Positions 37,541 to 45,564 of a stretch of DNA of 64,000 bases are shown here, piece by piece. Every line of letters starts with the position of its first letter. The stretch's first letter is position 1. The position numbers and the translations under genes are program-made. The notes beneath the pieces are model-generated. The model saw only the letters and a list, made by a program, of their open reading frames with translations. It was not told the origin of the DNA and made no database searches. The stretch is from Lacisediminihabitans profunda (GTDB taxonomy: Bacteria > Actinomycetota > Actinomycetes > Actinomycetales > Microbacteriaceae), in contig NZ_VRMG01000009.1 of NCBI RefSeq assembly GCF_008040105.1, forward strand, positions 248,001 to 312,000, read 5' to 3'.

Positions 37541-38317
37541 ATGTCTGCAGCGACGCAGTTCTCCGACCGGTCCGGCATCCAGTCCGCCGAGCGCGTGCTC
37601 GCCCTCCTCGGCGAGATCGGGGCGGCGCCGTCCGGGGCCACCGCCCACGAGCTGGCGGGCCGTCTCGGCCTCACGCTCTCGACCACCTACCGCCTGCTCA
37701 AGACCCTCGAGCGGCAGGAGTTCGTGAGCCGCCAGGCGGTGGACCACCGCTACATCCTCGGCCGCACCGTCGACACGCTCGGCCGCGCTCTGCGCTACCA
37801 GCTCGTGGCCACCGACGAGGTTCGGGCCACCCTCCGTTCGGTGCACGACGCGGTGCACGCTCCCGCCTACCTCACGGTGTTCCGCGGCGAGGACATCGCC
37901 GTGGCGCACATCGAGGACTCGCCAGAGCATCCGCGCATCGGACAGCTGCACGTGGGATTCGCCGAGGCGTCGCACGCCACCGCGTTCGGCAAGCTCATGC
38001 TCGCGGCGATGGACGACGCGTCCCTCTCGCGCTTCCTCGAACGCCACAATCCCCGAGCCCTGACGACCCACAGCGTGACCGACGCGGCCAAGCTGCGCGA
38101 GCAGCTCGACGAGGTGCGCGCCCAGCAGATCGCCGTGGAGGTGGAGGAGTACACACCACTGCTCGCGTGCATTGCGGCCCCCGTGCGGGCCCGCGGCGGC
38201 AAGGTCATCGGGGCCGTGTCGGTCTCCGTGTCGGCGGCCGACTTCTCCCGCCGGTCCGGAGAACTCGAGAAGGCGGTGCGGCGGGGAGCCTGGCACGTCT
38301 CGGCCCAGGTCGAGTGA
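37541..38317 (+). CDS. IclR-family transcriptional regulator
   Basis: 258 residues. The N-terminal wHTH (SAERVLALLGEIG, AHELAGRLGLTLSTTYRLLKTL) is followed by an effector domain (FRGEDIAVAHIEDSPEHPRI, SHATAFGKLMLAAM, CIAAPVRARGGKVIGAVSVS). The closest structural target is the divergent pfpI. The next gene downstream is convergent and separated by the repeat element. Confidence 0.92.
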   Translation: MSAATQFSDRSGIQSAERVLALLGEIGAAPSGATAHELAGRLGLTLSTTYRLLKTLERQEFVSRQAVDHRYILGRTVDTLGRALRYQLVATDEVRATLRSVHDAVHAPAYLTVFRGEDIAVAHIEDSPEHPRIGQLHVGFAEASHATAFGKLMLAAMDDASLSRFLERHNPRALTTHSVTDAAKLREQLDEVRAQQIAVEVEEYTPLLACIAAPVRARGGKVIGAVSVSVSAADFSRRSGELEKAVRRGAWHVSAQVE

Positions 38318-38385
38318 TCGCGCCGCCGATCGCGGGCTGACCCGCCGCCAGCTGTACTGTCCAGGCAGGTTGGTTTCGCGTGTGG

Positions 38386-38527
38386 CCGTCGGCGACGTTT
38401 GCGGATCTCGTGGTCGTGGACCTCGACCCCGTCACGGCCGCCGCGGACCTCCTCGCGGCTGCCCCGGACGTCCTCCGCCGCATGCCGGTCGCCGCATGCC
38501 GGAGGCTGGACCTTCTCGGCCCTCTAG
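38386..38527 (+). pseudogene. 3' end of an amidohydrolase gene (remnant in repeat copy 2)
   Basis: The frame encodes FADLVVVDLDPVTAA... then DVLRRMPVAA, the usual ADLVVLDxDPLT...LRxMPVAAT ending of YtcJ-type amidohydrolases. Relative to copy 1 an 8-bp deletion (near 38492) shifts the frame. Restoring it puts TAG at 38525-38527 in phase as the natural stop, and that TAG is the CTAG of the element. Non-functional. Confidence 0.55.
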
Positions 38528-38756
38528 TTGTACCGCCTAGTTGTGCCGCCCGCGTCGGTCGGGCCGCGTTCTGCAGGACGGGCCCCGGAGGTGCGGGTGC
38601 CCACCCCGCAGACTCCAGTTATGCAGGACATCTTATGCAGGACAGCTTGTGCAGGACACGGCAGGGGGTGGCGAACCGAAGGGTCCCGCTCTGCAGGACG
38701 CTCCCGTCGATTCTGCACCAATCGTCCTCGCTATCCGCCCGAGCCGTCCTGCAGAA

Positions 38757-38930
38757 CCGTCCTGCACAACTGGAGTCTGCGGGGTGGGCACCCGTGGACG
38801 GCGGAGCCGTCCTGCAGAACCCGTCCTGCACAACTGGAGTGTGTGGGGTGGGCGCCCGTGGACGCCCGAGCCGTCCTGCACAATTGGGGTCTGCGAGGCG
38901 GGCACCCGTGGACGCCCGAGCCGTCCTGAG
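38757..38930. repeat. 50-bp tandem repeats inside copy 2
   Basis: Units begin CCGTCCTGCACAA at 38757 (64 bp, with an extra CCGTCCTGCAGAA), 38821 (50 bp) and 38871 (50 bp), with a partial unit at 38921. Each contains GGGCRCCCGTGGACG, a small hairpin. Copy 1 has a single unit, so copy number varies between copies. Confidence 0.85.
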
Positions 38931-38976
38931 CCGGCCCCATCCATCAGCTGGTTAACAAACGTCCCTGGCAGTACAA

Positions 38977-40218
38977 CTAGCGTGCGCGGGGCGCGAGCCT
39001 CTCCAGCTGGGTGACGTGCGCCGGGGTGAGTTCCTCGAGCGAGTTCACCCCGAGCAGGCGCATGGTGCGCACGATCTGCTCGCCGAGGATCTCGATCGCC
39101 CGGTCGACGCCCTCGCGGCCGCCGGCCATCAGCCCGTACAGGTAGGCGCGACCGACCATCGTGAACTTGGCGCCGAGCGCCACGGCGGCGACGATGTCCG
39201 CGCCGCTCATGATGCCGGTGTCGAGGTGGATCTCGGTGTCCATGCCCACCTCCCGGGCGACCTCCGGCAGCAGGTGGAACGGGATCGGCGCCCGGTCGAG
39301 CTGGCGCCCGCCGTGGTTGGAGAGAGTGATGCCGTCCACTCCCATGCTCGCGAGCCGCTTGGCGTCCTCGAGGTTCTGCACGCCCTTGACCACGAGCTTG
39401 CCCGGCCACTGGTCCTTGATCCAGGCGAGGTCCTCGAAGGTGACCGTGGGGTCGAACATGGTGTCGAGCAACTCGCCGACGGTTCCGCTCCAGCGGTCGA
39501 GGGAGGCGAAGGCGAGCGGCTCGGTGGTGAGGAAGTTGATCCACCACTCGGGGCGCGGCAGGGCGTTGACGACGGTTCCGAGGGTGAGCTGCGGGGGGAT
39601 GGAGAATCCGTTGCGCTTGTCGCGCAGGCGCGCCCCGGCGACCGGCACATCCACCGTCACGAGCAGGGTGTCGAAGCCGGCGGCGGCGGCGCGGTCCACG
39701 AGGGCCATCGAGCGCTCGCGGTCCTTCCACATGTAGAGCTGGAACCAGTTGCGACCGTTCGGATTCGTCGCCTTCACGTCTTCGATCGCGGTCGTGCCCA
39801 TTGTCGAGAGCGCGAACGGGATGCCGGCGGCGGCGGCGGCCCCGGCCCCGGCGATCTCACCCTCGCTCTGCATCATGCGGGTGAAGCCGGTCGGGGCGAT
39901 GCCGAACGGGAAGGCCGTCGGGCCGCCGAGCACGGTCGACGAGGTGTCGACGACGGACACGTCGCGCAGGATTCCGGGGTTGAACTGGATGTCCTCGAAC
40001 GCCTGGCGGGCGCGGGCGAGCGAGATCTCCGCCTCCGCCGCGCCCTCGGTGTAGTCGAACGCGGCCTTCGGGGTGCGGCGTTTGGCGATCGTGCGCAGGT
40101 CGTGGATGGTGAGGGCGTTCTTCAGGCGGCGCTTCTTCGCGTTGAGCTCCGGCGTCTTGAAGTGCATGAGCGGCGCGAGATCGCGCGGTCGGGGGAATCG
40201 TCGTTGCAGGGAGGACAT
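38977..40218 (-). CDS. lldD: L-lactate dehydrogenase / FMN-dependent alpha-hydroxy-acid oxidising enzyme
   Basis: 413 residues; oxidises L-lactate to pyruvate with FMN and passes electrons to quinone or O2. The start has [18 protein letters not shown] and [23 protein letters not shown] and [16 protein letters not shown] bind FMN and substrate, [11 protein letters not shown] supplies the FMN Lys, and [13 protein letters not shown] the catalytic His. [19 protein letters not shown] closes the barrel. It follows the FadR-type regulator by 3 bp and ends on the repeat's CTAG. Confidence 0.92.
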   Translation of the reverse strand: MSSLQRRFPRPRDLAPLMHFKTPELNAKKRRLKNALTIHDLRTIAKRRTPKAAFDYTEGAAEAEISLARARQAFEDIQFNPGILRDVSVVDTSSTVLGGPTAFPFGIAPTGFTRMMQSEGEIAGAGAAAAAGIPFALSTMGTTAIEDVKATNPNGRNWFQLYMWKDRERSMALVDRAAAAGFDTLLVTVDVPVAGARLRDKRNGFSIPPQLTLGTVVNALPRPEWWINFLTTEPLAFASLDRWSGTVGELLDTMFDPTVTFEDLAWIKDQWPGKLVVKGVQNLEDAKRLASMGVDGITLSNHGGRQLDRAPIPFHLLPEVAREVGMDTEIHLDTGIMSGADIVAAVALGAKFTMVGRAYLYGLMAGGREGVDRAIEILGEQIVRTMRLLGVNSLEELTPAHVTQLERLAPRAR

Positions 40219-40221
40219 GGC

Positions 40222-40887
40222 TCAGCTTTCGTTGTGGTCGTCGTCGAACTTGCGCAGCAGGCGGTCCCGCGCGTTGAAGATGTGCTCCCGGGTGAGCCGG
40301 CCGGCGAGGGCGATGTCGCCCACCGCGACGGCGTCGAGGATGCCCTGGTGCTGCTCCGCGACATCCGACGGCCTGATCAGCTGTTGGGCCTGCACCTGCC
40401 CGATGCACAACTCGATCTCGCCCATGATGAGCGAGTGCAGCCGACTGAGCCGGGGGCTCTGCTGGGCGAGGACGAGGGCGCGGTGGAAGTCGATGTCGGT
40501 GCGGGCCAGGGCGGCGCGATCGTCGTTCGCCGCGTGCTCCTCGAGTTGCCGTTGCAGCGCGAGAGCAGTGGATGGCACAGTGCCGGCCATCGCGAGGTTG
40601 TGCAGCGCGGCCTCCTCGATGAGGGCCCGGTTCGCGTAGAGGTCGACGATGTCGTCCCGGTCGAGTTCGGGCACGCGCGCGGCGTGGTGTGCCTGGCGGG
40701 TGAGCAGGCCCTCGCTCACGAGGCGCTCGAGTGCCGCCTTCGCCGTGGGCCGGGCGACCCCGTACTGCAGGGCGATGGCGGTCTCCGTCATGAGGGACCC
40801 CGGCGTTGCCGAGCCCGTGACGATGCTCTCTCGGAGCGCCTCATAGACGGCCTCGGGGAGGGACGTGGTCTTCAGTGACACGGACAT
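40222..40887 (-). CDS. GntR/FadR-family regulator (LldR-like)
   Basis: 221 residues: GntR wHTH (AVYEALRESIVTGSATPGSL, YGVARPTAKAALERLVSEGLL) and an all-helical FCD ligand domain with probable metal ligands in TDIDFHRALV and AEQHQGILDAV. Located 3 bp upstream of lldD in the same transcript, it is presumably the lactate-responsive regulator of that gene. A TATAC-AA-GTATA site overlaps its start region. Confidence 0.9.
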   Translation of the reverse strand: MSVSLKTTSLPEAVYEALRESIVTGSATPGSLMTETAIALQYGVARPTAKAALERLVSEGLLTRQAHHAARVPELDRDDIVDLYANRALIEEAALHNLAMAGTVPSTALALQRQLEEHAANDDRAALARTDIDFHRALVLAQQSPRLSRLHSLIMGEIELCIGQVQAQQLIRPSDVAEQHQGILDAVAVGDIALAGRLTREHIFNARDRLLRKFDDDHNES

Positions 40888-40890
40888 TGT

Positions 40891-40902
40891 TATACAAGTA
40901 TA
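40891..40902. promoter_or_regulatory. FadR-type operator upstream of the lldD regulator
   Basis: TATAC-AA-GTATA, a perfect dyad with a 2-bp centre, 3 bp before the start codon, in the only AT-rich patch of the region. It would overlap the -10 of a near-leaderless promoter and allow autorepression. Confidence 0.6.
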
Positions 40903-40997
40903 CGAGCCGCGCGGCCGGGCGCAAGTGCCCCGGGGGATGGGGTGCCGCCGTGCGATCGCGACGAGCTACGAACCGCGGTACCGACGTGCCTGAGGCA

Positions 40998-41783
40998 TCA
41001 GGATGGCCCCAGCTCGGCGTCGATCACCGCCCTGATGGCGGGGACGGCGGCGACGAGGCGCTCCATCGGGCAGCGAAAGGCGAGGCCGCTGACGCTCACC
41101 GCGCCCGAGGGGAGCGGTCCCGGCTCGAGGTGCACGGCAAGCGCGACGCAATTGACGCCGACTTCGTTCTCCTGGTCGTCCACCCCGTAGCCGCGCTCGC
41201 GGGTCGCCTGAAGCTCCTCGAAGAGTGCCCTCGTCGAGACGATGGTGCGAGGGGTGCGGGCGACGAGAGGCGCGGGGCCGAGCCGGCGCTTCAGCTCATC
41301 CTCGGAGTCGACGACGTAGCTCAACAGCAGCTTGCCGACGGCGGTGCGATAGGCGGGATTGCGGCCGCCGATCGTGGAGGTCAGCCGCATCGCCCCGTCC
41401 GGCGGATCGACCTTCGCCCGGTAGACCACGTCGGCGCCGTCGAGGACCGCGTAGTGGGCGGTCTCGCCGTACTCGGCGGCAAGCCGGCGCAGCAGAGGCT
41501 CGACCCTCGCGCTCTCCGGTCGCTGGTCCTGGTAGCGGAAGGCGAGCCGCAGGAACTCGTCCCCGAGCACGTAGATGCCGCGGGCAGACAGCCTCGCGAG
41601 CCCCGCCTTCCTGAGCGACGCCAGGGCCCGGTGCACGGTCGGCTTGGAGCTGGAAAGCCGGCGGCTCAGGTCGTCGAGACCGATTCCCCCCGGATGCTCC
41701 GCGAGTTCGATCAGCACGGCGAGCACCCGGTCGGAGCCGACGAGGCGCGGGTCGTCGGATTCGTTGTCGGTCATTTCGGTCAC
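40998..41783 (-). CDS. IclR-family regulator of the sugar-acid cluster
   Basis: 261 residues from the GTG at 41783 (GTGA overlap with the dehydrogenase); an ATG at 41774 is an equally possible start. HTH: DRVLAVLIELAEHPGGIGLDDLSRRL then SSSKPTVHRALASLRKAGLA. Effector domain: AHYAVLDGADVVYRAKVDPP, YRTAVGKLLLSYV, CVALAVHLEPGP. Last gene of the minus-strand unit with the Zn-dehydrogenase and FAH hydrolase; likely controls it and the divergent dehydratase. Confidence 0.9.
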   Translation of the reverse strand: MTEMTDNESDDPRLVGSDRVLAVLIELAEHPGGIGLDDLSRRLSSSKPTVHRALASLRKAGLARLSARGIYVLGDEFLRLAFRYQDQRPESARVEPLLRRLAAEYGETAHYAVLDGADVVYRAKVDPPDGAMRLTSTIGGRNPAYRTAVGKLLLSYVVDSEDELKRRLGPAPLVARTPRTIVSTRALFEELQATRERGYGVDDQENEVGVNCVALAVHLEPGPLPSGAVSVSGLAFRCPMERLVAAVPAIRAVIDAELGPS

Positions 41784-42802
41784 TTTCGGGGGTCCACGTG
41801 AACCTTGGGACCGGGTCCGGCGTCGGGGCCCCGGCCGCCCTCGAGCCGGGAGGCGACCTCGTGTAGCCCGACCGTCTCGCTCACGAGGGGTTCGGGGTTC
41901 ACCGCGCCGGAGGCGAAGTACTCGATCGCCCCCACGAGCCCGGGCGAGGCCGAGAGGATGCCGATCGCCGTGATATCGCCGAGGGCGAGCTCGCGGGTGT
42001 CGATGAGGCTGGGCGTGCTGGAGAGGCCGATCAGCACCACGCGGCCGGCCGGCTTCACCAGGCGGGCGGCCAGGGCCGGACTCGAGTCGATGCTCGTGGC
42101 GTCGATGACGGCATCGAAGCGCCCGACCGTGCCCGGATCGAGGTCGACGGTGCGGTGGGTGTGCTCGACGCCGAGCGTCGCGGCGAGGGCGAGTGAGCTC
42201 GGTCGTGCGCCGGCGACGTGCACCTCCCGGCCCTTGGCGAGGGCGAATTGGGCGGCGAGCAGTCCGATCGTGCCGGAGCCGAGAACGAGCAACCGGCCGC
42301 CGGGTGGGAGCGCCGCCGCATCGATCGCGCGCAGCGAATTGCCCGCCGGCTCCACCAGCGCGGCGGCGGTGACGCTCACGGCCTCGGGCACGCGGTGGGC
42401 GAACCGGGCGGGGATGACGAGCTGTTCCGCCAGCGCGCCCGGCCAGCCGTCGAGTATTCCCACTTCGGAGCGGTCGGGACACACCCAGTGGGTGCCGGCG
42501 CGGCAGTACTCGCAGACCCCGCAACCCAGCATGGTGTCGCCGACGATGCGCGCGCCGATCCACGACTCGTCGGTGTCCGGTCCGACGGCGGCAACCCGGC
42601 CGGTCCATTCGTGCCCGAGCCTCAGGGGAAAGTGGGTCCTGCCCTGGTGGATGTAGGCCATCTCGCCCGAAAACAGCTCGATGTCCGTACCGCAGATTCC
42701 CACCCTCTCGACATCAACAAGCAGTTGCCCGGCTCCGGGCACCGGGGCGTCGAACTCCTGCACTGCCGCCCGGCGGGGCGAGGTGACGACTAGTGCCCTC
42801 AT
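41780..42802 (-). CDS. Zinc-dependent sugar/polyol dehydrogenase (MDR family)
   Basis: 340 residues from the ATG at 42802. The N-terminal GroES-like domain contains the catalytic-zinc segment VGICGTDIELFSGE and HFPLRLGHEWTGRVAAVG, and the structural-zinc loop GCGVCEYCRAGTHWVC. The Rossmann domain motif is LLVLGSGTIGLLAAQFALAKG. Context suggests oxidation of L-fucose, L-rhamnose or a derived acid. Coupled at both ends by 4-nt overlaps. Confidence 0.88.
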   Translation of the reverse strand: MRALVVTSPRRAAVQEFDAPVPGAGQLLVDVERVGICGTDIELFSGEMAYIHQGRTHFPLRLGHEWTGRVAAVGPDTDESWIGARIVGDTMLGCGVCEYCRAGTHWVCPDRSEVGILDGWPGALAEQLVIPARFAHRVPEAVSVTAAALVEPAGNSLRAIDAAALPPGGRLLVLGSGTIGLLAAQFALAKGREVHVAGARPSSLALAATLGVEHTHRTVDLDPGTVGRFDAVIDATSIDSSPALAARLVKPAGRVVLIGLSSTPSLIDTRELALGDITAIGILSASPGLVGAIEYFASGAVNPEPLVSETVGLHEVASRLEGGRGPDAGPGPKVHVDPRK

Positions 42803-43659
42803 CGGGCCGAGGCCGGGATGACGCGCTGGGTCTGAGTGCCCAGGCGGGTGATGCCGAGGGTCATCGTCTCGCCTCCGTGCAGGAAGATCTGCGGCGAAAG
42901 CCCCATCCCGACGCCGGGTGGGGTCCCCGTGTTGATCAGGTCGCCGGGTTCGAGGGCCAGGAACTGGCTGAGGTAGTGCACGATGAACGCCGGGGAGAAG
43001 ACCATCGTCGAGGTGGAGCCGGTCTGCCGGCGCGTTCCGTCGACGTCGAGCCAGAGGTCCAGGTCGAGCACGTCGCCGACCTCGTCGGGCGTGACGAGGT
43101 AGGGTCCCGCGGGGTTGAAGGTCGGTGCGGACTTGCCCTTCACCCACTGTCCGCTGCGCTCGATCTGCCAGGCGCGTTCGCTCAGGTCGTTCACCAGCAC
43201 GAAGCCGGCGATGGCGGCGGCGGCCTCGGTCTCGTCGGCGAGATAGGACGAACGCGAGCCGATCACGATGCCGAGCTCGACCTCCCAGTCCATCTTCTGA
43301 GACTCGCGCGGCACGACCACATCGTCGTTGGGGCCGATGAGCGTGTTCGGCGCCTTGTTGAAGATGATCGGCTCCGGTGGCACGGCCTGGCCGGTCTCCG
43401 CGGCGTGGTCCCGGTAGTTGAGGCCGACACAGAGGATCTGATGCGGCCGGGCGAAGGGGGCGCCGATCCGCCGCCCGCCGATCGGGGTCGCCGCGTTCTC
43501 GCGTTCGGCGATCGCCGCCGGCAGGGAAGCGATCTGCCCCGAGGCGAAGAACGCCTCGTTGAAGTCGACGACGATGTCCGAGAGATCGACGAACAGGTCG
43601 TCGCGGATGAGTGCGCCCGGGCGTTCGGCTCCGGCCTGGCCGACTCGGACTAACCGCAT
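42799..43659 (-). CDS. Fumarylacetoacetate hydrolase-family enzyme (probable 2,4-diketo-3-deoxy-sugar-acid hydrolase)
   Basis: 286 residues from the ATG at 43659. FAH core: ILCVGLNYRDHAAETGQ, PIIFNKAPNTLIGPNDD, DWEVELGIVIGSRSSYL (metal-binding Glu residues), GFVLVNDLSERAWQ, and GDLINTGTPPGVGMG. Neighbours are a dehydratase, an SDR and a dehydrogenase, which is the gene set of the diketo-hydrolase route for L-fucose or L-rhamnose, yielding pyruvate plus L-lactate. The substrate is inferred from context only. Confidence 0.85.
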   Translation of the reverse strand: MRLVRVGQAGAERPGALIRDDLFVDLSDIVVDFNEAFFASGQIASLPAAIAERENAATPIGGRRIGAPFARPHQILCVGLNYRDHAAETGQAVPPEPIIFNKAPNTLIGPNDDVVVPRESQKMDWEVELGIVIGSRSSYLADETEAAAAIAGFVLVNDLSERAWQIERSGQWVKGKSAPTFNPAGPYLVTPDEVGDVLDLDLWLDVDGTRRQTGSTSTMVFSPAFIVHYLSQFLALEPGDLINTGTPPGVGMGLSPQIFLHGGETMTLGITRLGTQTQRVIPASAR

Positions 43660-43724
43660 TGTGTTCCCGCCCTCGATTCGTGGCCGGCGCGCCCGGCTGT
43701 GACATAATTCAGAATAGCAATACA

Positions 43725-43740
43725 CCATTCGAATAAATGG
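43725..43740. promoter_or_regulatory. Candidate IclR operator in the FAH/dehydratase divergent region
   Basis: CCATTCGAATAAATGG has inverted CCATT/AATGG ends and a perfect ATTCGAAT palindrome (43727-43734). An AT-rich stretch with GAATAGCAATACA precedes it. It lies 18 bp before the GTG used for the dehydratase and is well placed for the adjacent IclR protein. Confidence 0.5.
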
Positions 43741-43757
43741 AATGCAAAGGAATCACC

Positions 43758-45476
43758 GTGGATGACCTTCGTAGCGCCGAGTGGTATGCCGGCCAGGACC
43801 GGAACTCGTATATCCATCGCGCCTGGATGAGACGCGGCCTCCCGGACAATGCCCTCGATGCGACCAAACCGCAGATCGCCATCGCCAACACCGCCTCCGA
43901 CCTCACGCCGTGCAACTCCCACCTGAACGAGGTTGCGGAGAGCGTGAAGCAGGGGATCTGGGAGGCCGGCGGGGTGCCGTACAACCTCCCGGTGGTGTCT
44001 CTTGGCGAGACGCAGGTGAAACCCACGGCCATGCTCTGGCGCAACATGGCGGCGATGGCCATCGAGGAGATGCTCCGCGCCAACCCGATCGACGGCGTCG
44101 TGCTGCTCGGCGGGTGCGACAAGACCATCCCCGCCCTGCTCATGGCCGCGGCCTCCGTCGATCTCCCGGCGATCGTGGTGCCCGGTGGCCCGATGCTCAC
44201 CGGCCACTTCCGCGGCGAGGCCCTGGGCTGCGGAACCGACGTCTGGCGGCTCAGCGAGGAGGTGCGGGGCGGCCAGATCACCAACGGCCAGTTCCTGCAG
44301 TCCGAGTCGTCGATGATCCGCAGCAAGGGCCACTGCAACACCATGGGCACCGCGTCGACGATGGCCGTCGTGGCCGAGGCGCTCGGGATGACCATTCCCG
44401 GGTTCGCGGGCACGCCGGCCCCCGACTCCCGGCTGCTCGCCCTCTCGCACGAGACCGGCCGGCTCATCGTGGACATGATCCGGGAGGACCGCCGACCGAG
44501 CGACATCCTCACCCGGGAGTCCTTCCTCAACGCGATCGTCGCGGTGGCCGCCGTCGGCGGCTCGACCAACTCTGTCGTGCACCTCCTCGCGATCGCCGGT
44601 CGCCTGGGGCTCGACCTCACGCTCGACGACTTCGACGCCGCCGGTCGGGACGTGCCGCTCATGGTCAATCTCCAGCCCTCAGGCACCTTCCTCATGGGCG
44701 ACCTCTACCGGGCCGGCGGGGTTCTCGCCGCCCTCTCCCAGGTGAAGGAGCTGTTCAGCCCCGTACCGATCACCGTCACCGGCCGTCCGCTCGTGGAGTA
44801 CCTCACCGACCAGCCGGTCTTCGACGAGACCGTGATCTTTCCGCGGGAGAGCCCGCTCATGGCGGATGCCGGCATCGCCGTGCTGCGGGGCAATCTCGCT
44901 CCGCGCGGTGCCATCATCAAGCCCGCCGCGGCGACCGCGGAGCTGCTGCAGCACACCGGACCGGCCGTCGTCTTCGACAGCATCGAAGACATGCGGGCCC
45001 GTCTGGACGACCCGGACCTCGACGTGACCGCCGACTCCGTGCTCGTGCTGCGCGGGTGCGGCCCCCGCGGCTACCCGGGAATGCCCGAAGTCGGCAACAT
45101 GCCGCTCCCCCGCAAGCTCCTCGAGCAGGGCGTGCGCGACATGGTGCGCATCAGCGACGCCAGAATGAGCGGCACCGCCTACGGCACCGTCATCCTGCAT
45201 GTCGCGCCCGAGGCCGCCGCCGGTGGGCCGCTCGCCTTCGTGCGCACGGGGGACATCATCACAGTCGATGTCGCCGGCCGGTCGCTCAGCCTCGCCGTGT
45301 CGGATGCCGAACTCGCCTTGCGCGGACAGAGCGCGGCGAGCGAGGCCGCGTACGCGGCGCCGCAGCGCGGCTGGGCCAAGCTGTATGTCGAGCATGTGAT
45401 GCAGGCAGACACCGGGGCCGACCTCGACTTCCTGGTCGGATCGAGCGGAGACCGGGTGACGCGTGAGTCCCACTGA
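43758..45476 (+). CDS. IlvD/Edd-family sugar-acid dehydratase
   Basis: 572 residues from the GTG at 43758 with AAAGGA 8 nt upstream; an ATG at 43737 has no such site and falls in the operator. Iron-sulfur dehydratase with Cys52 (DLTPCNSHL), Cys120 (GGCDKTIPA) and Cys193 (GHCNTMGTAS). It lacks biosynthetic context for valine, and RISDARMSGTAYGTVILH is typical of L-arabinonate, D-xylonate or L-fuconate-type dehydratases. It would make the 2-keto-3-deoxy acid that the SDR then oxidises. Confidence 0.9.
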   Translation: MDDLRSAEWYAGQDRNSYIHRAWMRRGLPDNALDATKPQIAIANTASDLTPCNSHLNEVAESVKQGIWEAGGVPYNLPVVSLGETQVKPTAMLWRNMAAMAIEEMLRANPIDGVVLLGGCDKTIPALLMAAASVDLPAIVVPGGPMLTGHFRGEALGCGTDVWRLSEEVRGGQITNGQFLQSESSMIRSKGHCNTMGTASTMAVVAEALGMTIPGFAGTPAPDSRLLALSHETGRLIVDMIREDRRPSDILTRESFLNAIVAVAAVGGSTNSVVHLLAIAGRLGLDLTLDDFDAAGRDVPLMVNLQPSGTFLMGDLYRAGGVLAALSQVKELFSPVPITVTGRPLVEYLTDQPVFDETVIFPRESPLMADAGIAVLRGNLAPRGAIIKPAAATAELLQHTGPAVVFDSIEDMRARLDDPDLDVTADSVLVLRGCGPRGYPGMPEVGNMPLPRKLLEQGVRDMVRISDARMSGTAYGTVILHVAPEAAAGGPLAFVRTGDIITVDVAGRSLSLAVSDAELALRGQSAASEAAYAAPQRGWAKLYVEHVMQADTGADLDFLVGSSGDRVTRESH

Positions 45477-45564
45477 GGTGGCGTCGCGCGCCGGCCTGGG
45501 AGAGGACGGGGGCGCGCTCGGCGTGCGCCTGCACGAGGCACTCCCGCACGAGGGCCAGGCATGA
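45463..45564 (+). CDS. Possible 33-residue coupled ORF
   Basis: A GTG at 45463 inside the dehydratase 3' end opens a frame (MSPTEVASRAGLGEDG then GALGVRLHEALPHEGQA) whose TGA overlaps the SDR ATG (ATGA). It fills the only gap of this tightly packed operon. No family is recognised and no ribosome-binding site stands out, so it may serve translational coupling or be chance. Confidence 0.25.
   Translation: MSPTEVASRAGLGEDGGALGVRLHEALPHEGQA

Larger units (their letters stand above)
38353..38980. repeat. Palindromic intergenic element, copy 2 (full-length candidate)
   Basis: About 630 bp with IS-like ends: TGTACTGTCCAGGCAGGTTG at 38353 and, inverted, CAACGTCCCTGGCAGTACA-like sequence ending at 38975. 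Inside are, in order, an amidohydrolase gene tail, CTAGTTGTACCGCC (38524-38537), five TGCAGGAC words, a 35-nt inverted pair (38595-38629 and 38759-38793, 34 of 35 matching) and 50-bp tandem units of the reverse words. It closes with CTAG at 38977-38980, giving lldD its TAG stop. From 38466 on it is shared with copy 1. No transposase is encoded. Confidence 0.8.

Noticed and set aside
38380-39014. Several ORFs inside repeat copy 2
   Set aside because: Low-complexity translations of the TGCAGGAC words in all frames; no start signals or families.
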